A DNA stretch of 64,000 nt from an uncultured Paracoccaceae bacterium (GCA_947489445.1 CANLDN010000008.1:140614-204613), one strand, 5' to 3'. Counted from the stretch's first letter, positions 15,572-25,034 are shown. The notes: generated by a model from the sequence alone, not told the origin. Program-made: numbers and translations.

Positions 15572-16547
15572 GGGATGCCTGCCGCCCAACAAGCGTGCCA
15601 ATGACGCCGCCACGTGCAAACAATACGATAAACAGCAAAAGCACTCCCAAATAGATCAGCCAGTAATCAGATATTCCGCCCAATACATGTTCAAGGATGA
15701 CGAATAGAACGGCCCCGATAACAGGCCCGAACAACCGGCCCACGCCGCCGATGATGATGAAGACCATGATCTCACCGCTGGTTTGCCAGCTGAACATCGT
15801 GGGGCTGACGAAACGGTTGAGATCGGCAAAAAGCGCCCCCGCCAGCCCGGTGATCATGCCTGACAGCGTGAATGCGACCAATTGCAGGCGATAGGGGGAC
15901 ATGCCAACCGTCATGACCCGGGATGCTGATTGACGTGCCGCGTTGAGCGCCAACCCAAATGGCGATTGGCGTAACCGGAATGCAAACAGCAAAACCCCGG
16001 CCAGAATAACATAGGCAATCGCGTAGAATTGGATTGGATCAAGCGTGTTTAGCCCCGGAAATTCGCTACGGACGTAGATCGACAGACCGTCTTCGCCACC
16101 GTAGGCAGGCCAACTGATGGCGAAGAAAAACAGCATCTGTCCGAAGGCCAGTGTGATCATGATGAAATAGACGCCTGATGTTCGCAAACTGAGCGCCCCG
16201 ATAGCGAGGGCGGCAAGGCCTGAGGTCAAGATCGCCACCAACCAGATGATGGGCATTGATCTTGTGCCCTCAATCAGGATCGGGCTTTGCAGGATCGGGT
16301 CATAGCTTTGTGCGTGGCTGGCCAGGACGCCCATTGCATAGCCGCCTATCCCAAAGAATGCTGCGTGTCCCAGACTGACCAAACCGCCCATACCTAATGC
16401 GATATTCAGGCCCACCCCTGCAAGCGCAAGGATCACAGTCTTTGTGGCAAGTGTGATCAAAAACGGTTCGTCCACGACCCATGCCCATAATGGAAAGATG
16501 AATAGACCCATCAGCACAGCGCTGTTGAGAACGGCCTCTCGGGTCAT
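15564..16547 (-). CDS. livM: branched-chain amino acid-type ABC transporter permease (LivM-like)
   Basis: This 327-residue integral membrane protein has about eight to ten hydrophobic helices and the LivM hallmark GLNIALGMGGLVSLGHAAFF in the N-terminal third. The C-terminal half contains GMITGLAGALFADLNRFVSP. It forms the inner-membrane channel together with LivH. ATG at 16547 overlaps the stop of livH. The sequence is intact and of normal length for the family. Confidence 0.92.
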   Translation of the reverse strand: MTREAVLNSAVLMGLFIFPLWAWVVDEPFLITLATKTVILALAGVGLNIALGMGGLVSLGHAAFFGIGGYAMGVLASHAQSYDPILQSPILIEGTRSMPIIWLVAILTSGLAALAIGALSLRTSGVYFIMITLAFGQMLFFFAISWPAYGGEDGLSIYVRSEFPGLNTLDPIQFYAIAYVILAGVLLFAFRLRQSPFGLALNAARQSASRVMTVGMSPYRLQLVAFTLSGMITGLAGALFADLNRFVSPTMFSWQTSGEIMVFIIIGGVGRLFGPVIGAVLFVILEHVLGGISDYWLIYLGVLLLFIVLFARGGVIGTLVGRQASHD

Positions 16548-17464
16548 GCTTTGGCTCCGAATAACCCGGTCGGGCGCACCACAAGGACTGCTGCCATCAG
16601 AATGTAGATCAGCATGGACGCCAACGCGGAGCCAATCGATGCAGCGGATGATACATCCAAGAATTGTCGAAACAGGGCAGGGAGCAGCAGCCCCCCAAGT
16701 GTATCGGTGAGACCGACCAAAATCGACCCGATCAACGCACCCTTGACGGACCCGATCCCACCGATAACGATGACCACAAACGCCAGGATCAGGACCGGTT
16801 CGCCCATGCCAACCTGTACGGATTGGATCGCCCCAATCAGTGCCCCCGCCAGCCCAGCGAGGGCCGCGCCAATGGCAAAAACGATCGTGTAAAGTTTTGA
16901 GATATCGACGCCAAGGGCGGCAATCATCTCTCGGTCATTTTCACCGGCGCGGATCTGAATACCCAGGCGTGTCCGGGTGATCAAAAGGTGGAGGCCAAGC
17001 GCGATAACGAGGCCGATTATGATCAGCGTCAATCGATAAAGCGGATATTGGATCCCGCCGGGCAGGGTGACCGGACCGGACAGATAGGTGGGGATATTCA
17101 GATAAAGCGGAAAAGACCCAAATACCCAACGGGTCCCTTCGGAAAAGATCAAAATCAGTGCGAATGTCGCTAGTACCTGATCGAGGTGATCGCGTTGATA
17201 GAGCCGTCGTATGATCAACACTTCGATCAACGCGCCCGCAGCTGCAGCTGCAGCCAGGGCTGCCATCAAGGCCAGCAAGAACGATCCTGTAGACCCCGCT
17301 ACAGCCGCGGCCGCGAAGGCACCGATCATGAAAAGCGACCCATGTGCCAGATTGATCAAACCCATGACGCCAAAGACAAGCGTCAGCCCGGCGGCCATCA
17401 AAAACAGCATGACGCCCAACTGTAAACCGTTGAGCACCTGCTCAATAAAGAGGATCAAAGACAT
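16544..17464 (-). CDS. livH: branched-chain amino acid-type ABC transporter permease (LivH-like)
   Basis: This 306-residue membrane protein has the LivH signature GLQLGVMLFLMAAGLTLVFG followed by LINLAHGSLFMIGAF, and the cytoplasmic loop AGENDREMIAALGVDISKLY that contacts the ATPase. It carries about eight membrane helices. It follows the substrate-binding protein gene, separated by a 62-base spacer that holds a strong hairpin, so expression is probably lower than that of the binding protein. Confidence 0.92.
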   Translation of the reverse strand: MSLILFIEQVLNGLQLGVMLFLMAAGLTLVFGVMGLINLAHGSLFMIGAFAAAAVAGSTGSFLLALMAALAAAAAAGALIEVLIIRRLYQRDHLDQVLATFALILIFSEGTRWVFGSFPLYLNIPTYLSGPVTLPGGIQYPLYRLTLIIIGLVIALGLHLLITRTRLGIQIRAGENDREMIAALGVDISKLYTIVFAIGAALAGLAGALIGAIQSVQVGMGEPVLILAFVVIVIGGIGSVKGALIGSILVGLTDTLGGLLLPALFRQFLDVSSAASIGSALASMLIYILMAAVLVVRPTGLFGAKA

Positions 17465-17483
17465 ATCGGGGTGCGGTGACTAT

Positions 17484-17516
17484 CATCAGCCCGCCCCGCA
17501 TTGGGGCCGGCTGATG
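17484..17516 (-). terminator. intercistronic hairpin between binding-protein and permease genes
   Basis: A 33-base, nearly perfect inverted repeat: outer arms CATCAGCC and GGCTGATG (8 pairs), one G/G mismatch, inner arms GCCCC and GGGGC, and a 5-base loop. It lies between the binding-protein stop and the livH start. There is no T-run after it, so it is more likely an mRNA-stabilising or attenuating element that keeps the binding protein more abundant than the permease. Confidence 0.75.
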
Positions 17517-17526
17517 AGGTTATTCC

Positions 17527-18672
17527 TTAGAATGAACAGTCAGCGGCGTAGACGTCGCCGTGGTTTTCCAATGCCGTTCCGACGATCCGGTTGGTGAAGA
17601 TATCACCTTCCTGCACAACTTCACGCACATAGAAATCCTGGATCGGGTGGTGATTGGGGCCAAAGCTGAACCGCCCACGCGTGCTGTCAAATTCGGCAGC
17701 TTCCAGTGCGGTGCGGAAGGCATCCGCATCGTTTACATCCGCTCTCTCCAATGCGCTTAATATCAGGTTGGCAGCATCGAACCCTTGACTGGCGTAAAGC
17801 GACGGCAAACGCCCGTATTCGGCCTGAAAGCTGGCAACGAATGCAGCGTTGGTCGGATTATCAATGTCCTTGCTCCATTGTGATGTGTTGGCAACCCCAA
17901 GGGCTGCGGCACCAACGGCCTGCAAGATACCTTGGTCAAAGCTGAATGCGGGACCCACGACGGGGATGTCCACGCCGCTATCGGCGTATTGTTTGAGGAA
18001 TGAAATTCCCATGCCGCCGGGCAGAAAGAAGAACACGCTATCTGCGCCGGATGCACGGATTTGCGCAATCTCTGATGCGTAGTCAGTTTGGCCAAGTTCG
18101 GTGAACAACTCGCCAGCAAGCTCGCCTTCGTAAAGGCGCTTGTATCCGGTCAAAGCGTCCTGACCAGCGGGGTAGTTCGGAGCCAGAATAAAGGAGTTGG
18201 TATAGCCTGCAGTATTGGCATAGGCGCCTGCAGCCTCGTGCAGGTTGTCGTTCTGCCACGCGACATTGAAGTAATTCGGATGGCAACCGCGACCAGCCAA
18301 CGCAGATGGCCCTGCATTGGGCGAGATGTAGAATTTGCCTTGTGCGACGGCACCAGGCACAACCGCCATGGCGAGGTTCGACCAGATGATGCCCGTCAGA
18401 ATATCGACTTTCTCGGACTGGATCATTTCGTCGGCAAGCTGAACTGCGATATCAGGCTTGCGCTGATCGTCTTCGATGACGACCTCAATGTTTGTGTTGC
18501 CGGATTGGGCAATCGCCAGCATGAACCCGTCGCGGACATCAATACCCAGTCCGGCCCCACCGCCTGATAGGGTTGTGATCATACCTACCTTTACGACATC
18601 ATGTTCGTCCGCATATGCGCCGCCTGTGGCTGCGATCAAAGTTGCCGCAAATGCCATTGTTCTTAACACCAT
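17527..18672 (-). CDS. periplasmic ABC transporter substrate-binding protein (HAAT family)
   Basis: This 381-residue protein has an N-terminal signal peptide (VLRTMAFAATLIAATGGAYA, cleavage before DEHD) and a type I periplasmic binding fold, seen in VKVGMITTLSGGGAGLGIDVRDGF and the later SALAGRGCHPNYFNVAWQND. It delivers a small ligand to the LivHMGF-like membrane complex encoded downstream. The start at 18672 is supported by a GGAGAG ribosome-binding sequence; an in-frame longer version would put the signal peptide inside the protein. The ligand is unknown. Location next to an alcohol dehydrogenase is suggestive only. Confidence 0.93.
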   Translation of the reverse strand: MVLRTMAFAATLIAATGGAYADEHDVVKVGMITTLSGGGAGLGIDVRDGFMLAIAQSGNTNIEVVIEDDQRKPDIAVQLADEMIQSEKVDILTGIIWSNLAMAVVPGAVAQGKFYISPNAGPSALAGRGCHPNYFNVAWQNDNLHEAAGAYANTAGYTNSFILAPNYPAGQDALTGYKRLYEGELAGELFTELGQTDYASEIAQIRASGADSVFFFLPGGMGISFLKQYADSGVDIPVVGPAFSFDQGILQAVGAAALGVANTSQWSKDIDNPTNAAFVASFQAEYGRLPSLYASQGFDAANLILSALERADVNDADAFRTALEAAEFDSTRGRFSFGPNHHPIQDFYVREVVQEGDIFTNRIVGTALENHGDVYAADCSF

Positions 18673-19038
18673 TTCACTCTCCTTATCGGGCTTGTCGACA
18701 CGCTTCTTCAAAGGCGGGTCTGACGTCGCGCTGATCTTGGCGTGTTGTTGGCAGGATTTGCAACCGGTTCGTTTGCGTAGCGCGCGGTTTTTCTCAAATG
18801 AGGACCGTTGGATCCGCAAGAGGTGTTTGGGCCAACACGGCGATCAGCGAGGTCGCGCCATTGTGGGCGAAAATCGGACACAGACCTTGTGTCGGGCGTC
18901 CCATGTCACTTGTCATGTGGTCGTATGACGAAGGTTCAATATCACTCCACGTCGGTTTTCGAGAATACTGCCCTCAGGTCAGTCCATGCGGGGATTTGGA
19001 CGAAGATGATCTCAGTTAAGAAATGGGAGGAGCTAGAT
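18673..19038. promoter_or_regulatory. divergent control region between the ABC operon and the quinoprotein dehydrogenase
   Basis: A 366-base stretch without a credible gene that should hold the promoters of both divergent units. The only element I can single out is a copy of the shared 13-base motif at 18914-18926, oriented towards the dehydrogenase. A strong GGGAGGAGC ribosome-binding sequence lies at about 19026-19034. I see no repeats or RNA genes. Confidence 0.5.
18914..18926 (+). promoter_or_regulatory. candidate regulon operator, dehydrogenase copy
   Basis: CATGTGGTCGTAT matches the 13-base consensus MCCWWGGTCGYAT found upstream of other genes of the alcohol-oxidation island, in the same orientation relative to the downstream gene. 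It ends 112 bases before the dehydrogenase start, further away than the other copies. Confidence 0.4.
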
Positions 19039-20802
19039 ATGAAACGGTTCGCACTTGTCGTGGCCGCCGCGATTGCAGCAGCATCTGTTGCACAGGCGGA
19101 GGTTACCGAAGAAATGCTGTTGAATGATACAGCATCTACGGGAGACGTCTTGACAAACGGAATGGGGCGGCATCTGCAGCGCCATTCTCCGCTTGATATA
19201 CTGAACCGGGACAACGTGGAAAACCTGGTGCCTGCATGGGCTTTTTCGCTTGGCGGTGAAAAGCAGCGCGGTCAGGAAACCCAGCCGCTCGTGCATGAAG
19301 GGGTGATGTATATCACAGGGTCTTACAGCCGCCTTTACGCGATCGATATCCGAACCGGGCGCGAGATCTGGCAATATGATGCGCGCCTGCCAGAGGGCAT
19401 TTTGCCATGCTGCGATGTCGTTAACCGCGGTGCTGCGATCTATGGTGATAACATCTATTTTGGTACGCTTGACGCGCGTATCGTAGCGCTGAACGCTGAG
19501 ACCGGCGATGTGGTCTGGAACAAGAAAATCGCCGATTATAAGGCAGGTTATAGCTACACTGCCGCGCCTTTGATTGTGAATGGTCTGGTGATCACAGGCA
19601 ATTCTGGCGGCGAATTCGGGATTGTCGGTGAGGTGCAGGCGCGCGACGCCGAGACTGGCGATCTGGTCTGGACTCGCCCTGTGATCGAAGGACACATGGG
19701 CACGCTGAACGGCGAAGAAAGTACCATGACTGGCACACTGAACGCCACATGGCCTGGTGATATGTGGAAGACCGGGGGTGGTGCCACATGGCTTGGCGGC
19801 TCTTATGATGCAGACACCGATACATTGGTCTTTGGTACAGGGAATCCGGCACCCTGGAATAGCCACCTGCGAAGCGCTGGCACGCCAACCGAAGGCAATA
19901 TCGGTGACAACCTTTATGCCGCCTCGCGCCTTGGGATCGATCCCGCCAATGGTGAGATCAAGTGGCATTTCCAGACCACCCCTCGCGAAGGCTGGGACTA
20001 TGACGGCGTAAACGAAGTGGTTGCCTATACCGATCGGGCAGGCAATGACCGCTTTGCCACCGCCGACCGCAACGGGTTCTTTTACGTGCTGAACCGCGAT
20101 GATGGGGCGTTTGTGAATGCCTACCCGTTCGTGAAGGATATCAGCTGGGCCGCAGGGATCGACGAAAACGGGCGGCCGATCTTCAACGAAGAAAACCGTC
20201 CCGGCGATCCGGCCGAAGCTGCTGATGGCAACCGCGGCGAAGTTGTCTTTGCCTCACCATCATTCCTGGGTGGCAAGAACTGGATGCCGATGGCGCATTC
20301 ACCTGAAACCGGCCTATTCTATGTGCCGTCCAACGAATGGGGTATGGATATCTGGAACGAGCCGATCACCTACAAGCAGGGCGCGGCCTACCTTGGGTCC
20401 GGCTTTACGATCAAGCCGAATTATGAGGACCATATCGGTAGCCTGAAAGCGATTGACCCCGACACCGGCGAAATTGTCTGGGAATTCCAGAACCCGGCGC
20501 CGCTCTGGGGTGGTGTGATGACAACCGGTGGCGGTCTTGTCTTTACTGGCACGCCCGAAGGTGAGTTCATCGCCTTTGACGATATGACTGGTGAGGTGCT
20601 TTGGTCCTTCCAGACCGGTTCAGGCATCGTGGGGCAGCCCATCACATGGGAACAAGACGGTGAACAATACGTGACCGTAATTTCCGGCTGGGGCGGTGCT
20701 GTGCCGCTCTGGGGTGGCGAGGTCGCAAGTGCTGTGAACTACCTCAATCAGGGTGGCCTGCTCTGGACCTTCCGTCTCCCACAACAACTGGCCGCAAACT
20801 AA
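19039..20802 (+). CDS. exaF: PQQ-dependent, lanthanide-type quinoprotein alcohol dehydrogenase (ExaF/PedH-like)
   Basis: This periplasmic eight-bladed propeller enzyme oxidises alcohols to aldehydes with PQQ. The 587-residue precursor has a signal peptide ([20 protein letters not shown]) and many Trp-docking blade repeats. Adjacent cysteines Cys124-Cys125 ([10 protein letters not shown]) form the vicinal disulfide ring over PQQ. Residues 320 and 322 in WDYDGVNE are the catalytic Asp plus the extra Asp that coordinates a lanthanide in XoxF, ExaF and PedH; calcium enzymes have a different residue at the second place. The [14 protein letters not shown] context is closer to the ExaA/PedE/ExaF ethanol-type group than to methanol dehydrogenases, so C2 or longer alcohols are the inferred substrates. 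The start is fixed by the signal peptide and a GGAGGAGC site. Cytochrome PedF encoded at 34.2 kb is the likely electron acceptor. Confidence 0.93.
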   Translation: MKRFALVVAAAIAAASVAQAEVTEEMLLNDTASTGDVLTNGMGRHLQRHSPLDILNRDNVENLVPAWAFSLGGEKQRGQETQPLVHEGVMYITGSYSRLYAIDIRTGREIWQYDARLPEGILPCCDVVNRGAAIYGDNIYFGTLDARIVALNAETGDVVWNKKIADYKAGYSYTAAPLIVNGLVITGNSGGEFGIVGEVQARDAETGDLVWTRPVIEGHMGTLNGEESTMTGTLNATWPGDMWKTGGGATWLGGSYDADTDTLVFGTGNPAPWNSHLRSAGTPTEGNIGDNLYAASRLGIDPANGEIKWHFQTTPREGWDYDGVNEVVAYTDRAGNDRFATADRNGFFYVLNRDDGAFVNAYPFVKDISWAAGIDENGRPIFNEENRPGDPAEAADGNRGEVVFASPSFLGGKNWMPMAHSPETGLFYVPSNEWGMDIWNEPITYKQGAAYLGSGFTIKPNYEDHIGSLKAIDPDTGEIVWEFQNPAPLWGGVMTTGGGLVFTGTPEGEFIAFDDMTGEVLWSFQTGSGIVGQPITWEQDGEQYVTVISGWGGAVPLWGGEVASAVNYLNQGGLLWTFRLPQQLAAN

Positions 20803-20827
20803 CTTTTCCCGATAGACCGGCCAAACT

Positions 20828-20858
20828 GGCGCATCCTTGCAAGGGGATGCGCCTTTTT
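20828..20858 (+). terminator. Rho-independent terminator after the dehydrogenase
   Basis: Perfect 9-base arms GGCGCATCC and GGATGCGCC with an 8-base loop, followed directly by TTTTT. It lies 26 bases after the dehydrogenase stop and separates this gene from the regulator operon. Confidence 0.9.
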
Positions 20859-20880
20859 AATGACTAAGACCTTTGGCGAA

Positions 20881-20910
20881 TTGGCAGTGTGTCTCAGGCC
20901 TGATTATAGT
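20881..20910 (+). promoter_or_regulatory. possible sigma-70-type promoter of the regulator genes
   Basis: TTGGCA (20881-20886) and TATAGT (20905-20910) separated by 18 bases resemble a housekeeping promoter. It lies between the terminator of the dehydrogenase and the first ATG of the response regulator, which fits an independent, constitutive regulator transcript. Confidence 0.4.
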
Positions 20911-20934
20911 GGGGGTATGGAGACAGTTGCACAC

Positions 20935-21618
20935 ATGTCAGCACAAACCCCGCGCCAGAAAATCTCAACCGGATGGGCGTTGATTATCGATGACCACCCG
21001 CTGTTCTGTGATGCGCTAGAGCTTACGCTGCGGGTCTTGGGTGAGTTTACGGAAGTGCTGACGGCTGATTGCATGGAAGGAGGGCTGCGGATGCTTGACG
21101 GGGCGCCAGCGCCGGCGTTGATCCTGCTGGATTTGAATCTGCCCGATGTCAGCGGCCTTGATGGGCTGATCCGCATCAAACGCTGTGCGGAAAAATCGCC
21201 CGTTGTGATCGTTTCTTCCATGACGGACAATGCGATCATTAACGGGGCGATTGCTGCTGGTGCGTCTGGCTTTGTGCCCAAGCACTCCGGTCGCGCCGTA
21301 TTCAAGGAAGCACTGGCCGAGATTGCCAATAACGGCGTCTATAAGCCTAATGGATTTGTCGAATCCGACAACGGTAGCGATCACGCACAGATCATGGCGC
21401 GTCTTTCCTCGCTGACCAACCAGCAGGGGCGCATTCTGGAACTGATCTGCGAAGGCAAACTGAACAAACAGATTGCCTATGACCTTTCTATTGCCGAAGG
21501 CACGGTCAAGGCACATGTGACGGCCATCATGCGAAAACTTGGCGTCCAACGCCGCACGCAGGCCGTTTTGGTCGCGCAAGAGGCGCGTTTTTTTAACACC
21601 TTGCCAAACGCAAATTGA
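20935..21618 (+). CDS. LuxR/NarL-type response regulator of alcohol oxidation
   Basis: This protein of about 227 residues has a receiver domain (WALIIDDHPLFCDALELTL, with phospho-acceptor Asp66 in LILLDLNLPDVSG) and a C-terminal LuxR-type helix-turn-helix (LICEGKLNKQIAYDLSIAEGTVKAHV). It resembles the EraR/ErbR/PedR-type regulators linked to quinoprotein alcohol dehydrogenases in Pseudomonas. The start is uncertain: ATG at 20917 is also in frame but would lie at the expected transcription start. It precedes the FIST and hybrid kinase genes, and is the best candidate to bind the shared 13-base motif. Phosphorylation by the downstream kinase is inferred. Confidence 0.88.
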   Translation: MSAQTPRQKISTGWALIIDDHPLFCDALELTLRVLGEFTEVLTADCMEGGLRMLDGAPAPALILLDLNLPDVSGLDGLIRIKRCAEKSPVVIVSSMTDNAIINGAIAAGASGFVPKHSGRAVFKEALAEIANNGVYKPNGFVESDNGSDHAQIMARLSSLTNQQGRILELICEGKLNKQIAYDLSIAEGTVKAHVTAIMRKLGVQRRTQAVLVAQEARFFNTLPNAN

Positions 21619-21654
21619 GCGTCATATCCTTCCTCCTAGGGAGGACCAGCTTAA

Positions 21655-22806
21655 ATGACGACGACGTTTGCGTCGCCGCAAAGCCTTTTACGCAAGGCTC
21701 AAGTGCGTTGTACGACAACGGCACCTGCGGCTTGTTTGCGCGCACAGCTTGGCGATACACCGTTAAGTTTGCTGGTCTTATTTGTAACATCGCAGACCGA
21801 ATTCCAATTGGTTATCGCTGAGGCGGAAAAGCTATACCCTGATACCGATGTTGTGGCCTGCACAACCGCTGGAGAGATCGGCGAGGCTGGTTATGACGAT
21901 GGGCTGATTGTTGCTGTCGGGTTTCCTTCTACAGATTTTGCTTCCAAATCTCTCGCCATTGGAGATCTAGACCGTTTTCAGGCCGAAGCAGAGATGGACC
22001 GTATTGCGCAAGAGCGGGTTGCCCTGCAGGAGCGCAGTGGCGACATGGAAAACGGTTTTGCCTTTTTGATCGTTGATGGGCTTTCGCTGCGCGAAGACAC
22101 CCTGACCGCCACGATTTCACCCGCGTTGCGCGATATGCCTTTGTTTGGCGCCTCTGCCGGGGACGGCACCAATTTTCGCAATACTATGGTTGCGCTGAAT
22201 GGGCATATTTTCCACAATGGTGCTGTCTTGAATCTGATCCGCAGCATCCATCAGACCGAAGTTTTCAGTCTTGATCATCTTGTGCCGACCAACATTCAGA
22301 TGGTGGTCACTGATGCCGACCCCGAACGGCGGATCGTCAAATCGATCAATGCCGAGCCCGCGGCCCGCGAATATGCGCGTATTGTTGGTAAGGATCCTGA
22401 CCAGCTGGACCGGTTCACCTTTGCCTCGCATCCCGTTGTTGTCCGGATTGGGGGCGATCATCACGTCCGTGCGATCCAGCAGGTCAACGAAGCGGGTGAA
22501 CTGGTATTCTTTTCTGCGATTGATGAAGGCATGGTCCTGACCGTCGCGGAACCCGCTGACATGGCCGCACATCTGCGCGAGAAGATGGAGCAGCTGTCGC
22601 AGGACGCAAGGTTCACGGACATCATCGGTTGCGATTGCATCCTGCGCCGGATCGAGGCTGAACAGATGCAAATGACCCGGGAGTTGTCTGACGTTTTGGC
22701 ACAATACAACGTCACCGGCTTTTCCACCTATGGCGAACAGATCGGCCCGTTGCATGTGAACCAGACCATGACCGGTGTTGCCTTCTACCGTAAAGAAGCG
22801 GGGTAG
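21655..22806 (+). CDS. FIST domain sensor protein (NosP-like)
   Basis: This 383-residue protein has an N-terminal FIST domain (about residues 30-225, including VVACTTAGEIGEAGY and DMPLFGASAGDGTNF) and a FIST_C domain (about 225-365, ending in SDVLAQYNVTGFSTYGEQIG). There is no signal peptide, so it is cytoplasmic. In Pseudomonas a FIST protein next to the NahK hybrid kinase is the nitric-oxide sensor NosP, which controls the kinase. Here the same gene pair follows the alcohol-oxidation regulator, so it may pass a ligand signal (nitric oxide or a metabolite) to the kinase. A GGGAGGACC ribosome-binding site precedes it. Confidence 0.9.
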   Translation: MTTTFASPQSLLRKAQVRCTTTAPAACLRAQLGDTPLSLLVLFVTSQTEFQLVIAEAEKLYPDTDVVACTTAGEIGEAGYDDGLIVAVGFPSTDFASKSLAIGDLDRFQAEAEMDRIAQERVALQERSGDMENGFAFLIVDGLSLREDTLTATISPALRDMPLFGASAGDGTNFRNTMVALNGHIFHNGAVLNLIRSIHQTEVFSLDHLVPTNIQMVVTDADPERRIVKSINAEPAAREYARIVGKDPDQLDRFTFASHPVVVRIGGDHHVRAIQQVNEAGELVFFSAIDEGMVLTVAEPADMAAHLREKMEQLSQDARFTDIIGCDCILRRIEAEQMQMTRELSDVLAQYNVTGFSTYGEQIGPLHVNQTMTGVAFYRKEAG

Positions 22807-22811
22807 GGGCC

Positions 22812-25034
22812 ATGTCGATCATCAATCAGAATGATCCAGTTGAACGTCAAAACGAAAAGCTGTTGCAGATCGCGCAATCGCTGATGCGCCGGGTGGAACA
22901 AAAGAATGATCAGTCCGGACTTGCCTATCAACAATTCGAACGCGCCGCCTTGCTGGAAACGCAAGTGCGTCAGCGCACCAAGGAACTGGAGCGCACGCTT
23001 GATCTGCTGCAGGAATCCAACGCGCAACTTGAACAGGCGAATATCGAAACAGAACGCGCCCGGTCCAACATCACCGAAGCGATTGAAACCATCGACGAAG
23101 GCTTTGCCCTTTTTGATCATGACGAACGGCTTGTGTTGTTCAACAGCCGCTTTTGCCGCGATATTGCCGATATCCGTGACCAACTGCATGAAGGGCTGCA
23201 TTTTGACGACTATGTCGGTCTGGTATCGCGCAGTCAGCATCTACCCATTCCCGATGATGAAACGCCCGATGACTGGGCCGCACAGCGTCTCTCGCGCCAC
23301 AGTCGTGATCATGTTGTCTTTAACGTCCGGCTGATGTGGAATCGCTGGCTACAGATCAGTGAACATCGCACCGCGCGCGGTGGCACCGTCATTCTGCAGA
23401 CTGATGTGACCGACATGATGCGTTCGGAACGTAAAGAGCGTGACAAGATGCTCCACCAGCAGGCGAGGATACTGCAGGCGACGCTTGACCATCTCAATCA
23501 GGGTGTGTGTATTTTTGATCACAACAACAGGCTGGTGGGCTGGAACAAGACGATGAACCGGATTCTGGCGTTGTCGCCAAAGCCGTCAATCCAGGATCTG
23601 CCATTCTCGGAACTGCTCAAGAAGCTGGAAAACGAGCTGACTTTCCACGGCGACTTTGACCATGAGCGGCTTATCAAATGGGCCAATCGGCGGTCGCGCC
23701 GGGGTCGCATTGCGTTTGAAATCACACGTGGCGACGCCCAAACACTTAGCGTATTTGGTCAAGAGATGCCTGACCGTGGTTTTGTGATCAGCTTTACCGA
23801 TGTCACGTCGGAGCGTGAAGCGGCGCGCGCCTTGTCAAAGATGAACGAAACGCTTGAGCGCGGGGTGATCGCACGCACCGAAGAACTGGGGGAGGCGCTG
23901 GCAGAGGCCGAGCGCGCCAATGCCTCAAAATCGCGCTTCGTGGCTGCGGCCAGTCACGATCTTTTGCAGCCGCTATCAGCCGCAAAGCTGTTCATGTCGT
24001 CGCTGTCGGATCGGCTGCAAGACCCTGATGCCCTTGGGGTCTTGGGCAAAGCGGAAAACGCGCTTCTTGGCGTTGAAAACATTATCGAAGCGCTGCTTGA
24101 CATCTCAAAGCTTGATGCTGGAAAAGCCGCCTTTGATATGCAGCCAGTGCCCCTGTCTGCCATCCTGTCCCCCTTGCGGGATGAGTTGACCCCAATGGCG
24201 CGTGCCAAGGGTCTTGATCTGACGATCATCGACAGCAGCCTGAGCGTTGTCAGCGATCCCGGCTATCTGCGCCGTATTGTGCAGAACCTGATCGCGAATG
24301 CGGTCAAATATACGCATGAGGGCAGGGTGATTGTCGGCGTCCGGCGCAACGGTGCCTCTGCCCGGGTCGAGGTTTGGGACACAGGTCCCGGCATCGCGGA
24401 AACTGATCGCCAGACGATTTTTCAGGAATTCGAACGGTTAAATCAACCAACCACAAGCGATGGGCTTGGCCTTGGTCTGGCGATTGTTGAGCGCGCTGCG
24501 AGAGGGTTGGGCCACGATCTTAGCATGTGGTCCAGCGTTGGACGCGGAAGTTGTTTTTCGTTGAATATGCCCATCGCATCGATAGGGCAAACGCATGGTC
24601 GCGGTTTGCCAAAGGTCACCGCTGATTGGGGCAATGCGTTGGAAGGCATGATTGTGCTGCTTGCGGAAAACGATGTGGCGTTCGCGAATGCAATGACCCT
24701 GATGATCGAAAGTCATGGTGCCGAAGTTCTATCAGCCCATAGCGCCCAAGAGGCAATTGATCTTCTGGGTGAAATACAGTTGGTGCCAGACGTCTTGCTG
24801 CTTGACTATCAACTTGGGTCGGGCGCGTCCGGTCTTGACCTCTATCAGGATTTGTTGACGCAACATGGCCCGGTGCCAGCAGCAATCATATCCGCAGATC
24901 GCAGCAAGGAATTGCAACAGGCGTGTGCAGACCTGTCGTTGCGGCTTTTGGCTAAACCCGTCGATAAAGAAAAACTTCTCAGTTTCCTATCAGCGATCAA
25001 GGATACCGAGACGCTTTACTTGGTATCCGGTTAA
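22812..25034 (+). CDS. soluble PAS hybrid histidine kinase (NahK/ErcS'-like)
   Basis: This 740-residue hybrid kinase lacks membrane helices. Order: N-terminal coiled coil (about 1-105), two PAS domains (about 95-210, with ETIDEGFALFDHDERLVLFN, and about 230-345, with HLNQGVCIFDHNNRLVGWN), a short coiled coil, HisKA with phospho-acceptor His382 in FVAAASHDLLQPLSAAKLF, HATPase (about 490-595, with GLGLGLAIVERAARG) and a C-terminal receiver with Asp665 in LLLDYQLGSGASG. This layout, including the DLLQPL H-box, is that of NahK/ErcS' of Pseudomonas. It starts 5 bases after the FIST gene, so the two are co-expressed. It likely phosphorylates the LuxR-type regulator, directly or through a phosphotransfer protein. 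Confidence 0.92.
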   Translation: MSIINQNDPVERQNEKLLQIAQSLMRRVEQKNDQSGLAYQQFERAALLETQVRQRTKELERTLDLLQESNAQLEQANIETERARSNITEAIETIDEGFALFDHDERLVLFNSRFCRDIADIRDQLHEGLHFDDYVGLVSRSQHLPIPDDETPDDWAAQRLSRHSRDHVVFNVRLMWNRWLQISEHRTARGGTVILQTDVTDMMRSERKERDKMLHQQARILQATLDHLNQGVCIFDHNNRLVGWNKTMNRILALSPKPSIQDLPFSELLKKLENELTFHGDFDHERLIKWANRRSRRGRIAFEITRGDAQTLSVFGQEMPDRGFVISFTDVTSEREAARALSKMNETLERGVIARTEELGEALAEAERANASKSRFVAAASHDLLQPLSAAKLFMSSLSDRLQDPDALGVLGKAENALLGVENIIEALLDISKLDAGKAAFDMQPVPLSAILSPLRDELTPMARAKGLDLTIIDSSLSVVSDPGYLRRIVQNLIANAVKYTHEGRVIVGVRRNGASARVEVWDTGPGIAETDRQTIFQEFERLNQPTTSDGLGLGLAIVERAARGLGHDLSMWSSVGRGSCFSLNMPIASIGQTHGRGLPKVTADWGNALEGMIVLLAENDVAFANAMTLMIESHGAEVLSAHSAQEAIDLLGEIQLVPDVLLLDYQLGSGASGLDLYQDLLTQHGPVPAAIISADRSKELQQACADLSLRLLAKPVDKEKLLSFLSAIKDTETLYLVSG

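Noticed and set aside
19033..19968. Minus-strand open frame of 311 codons within the dehydrogenase gene
   Set aside because: It mirrors the strongly conserved exaF coding sequence and has no family features or ribosome-binding site.
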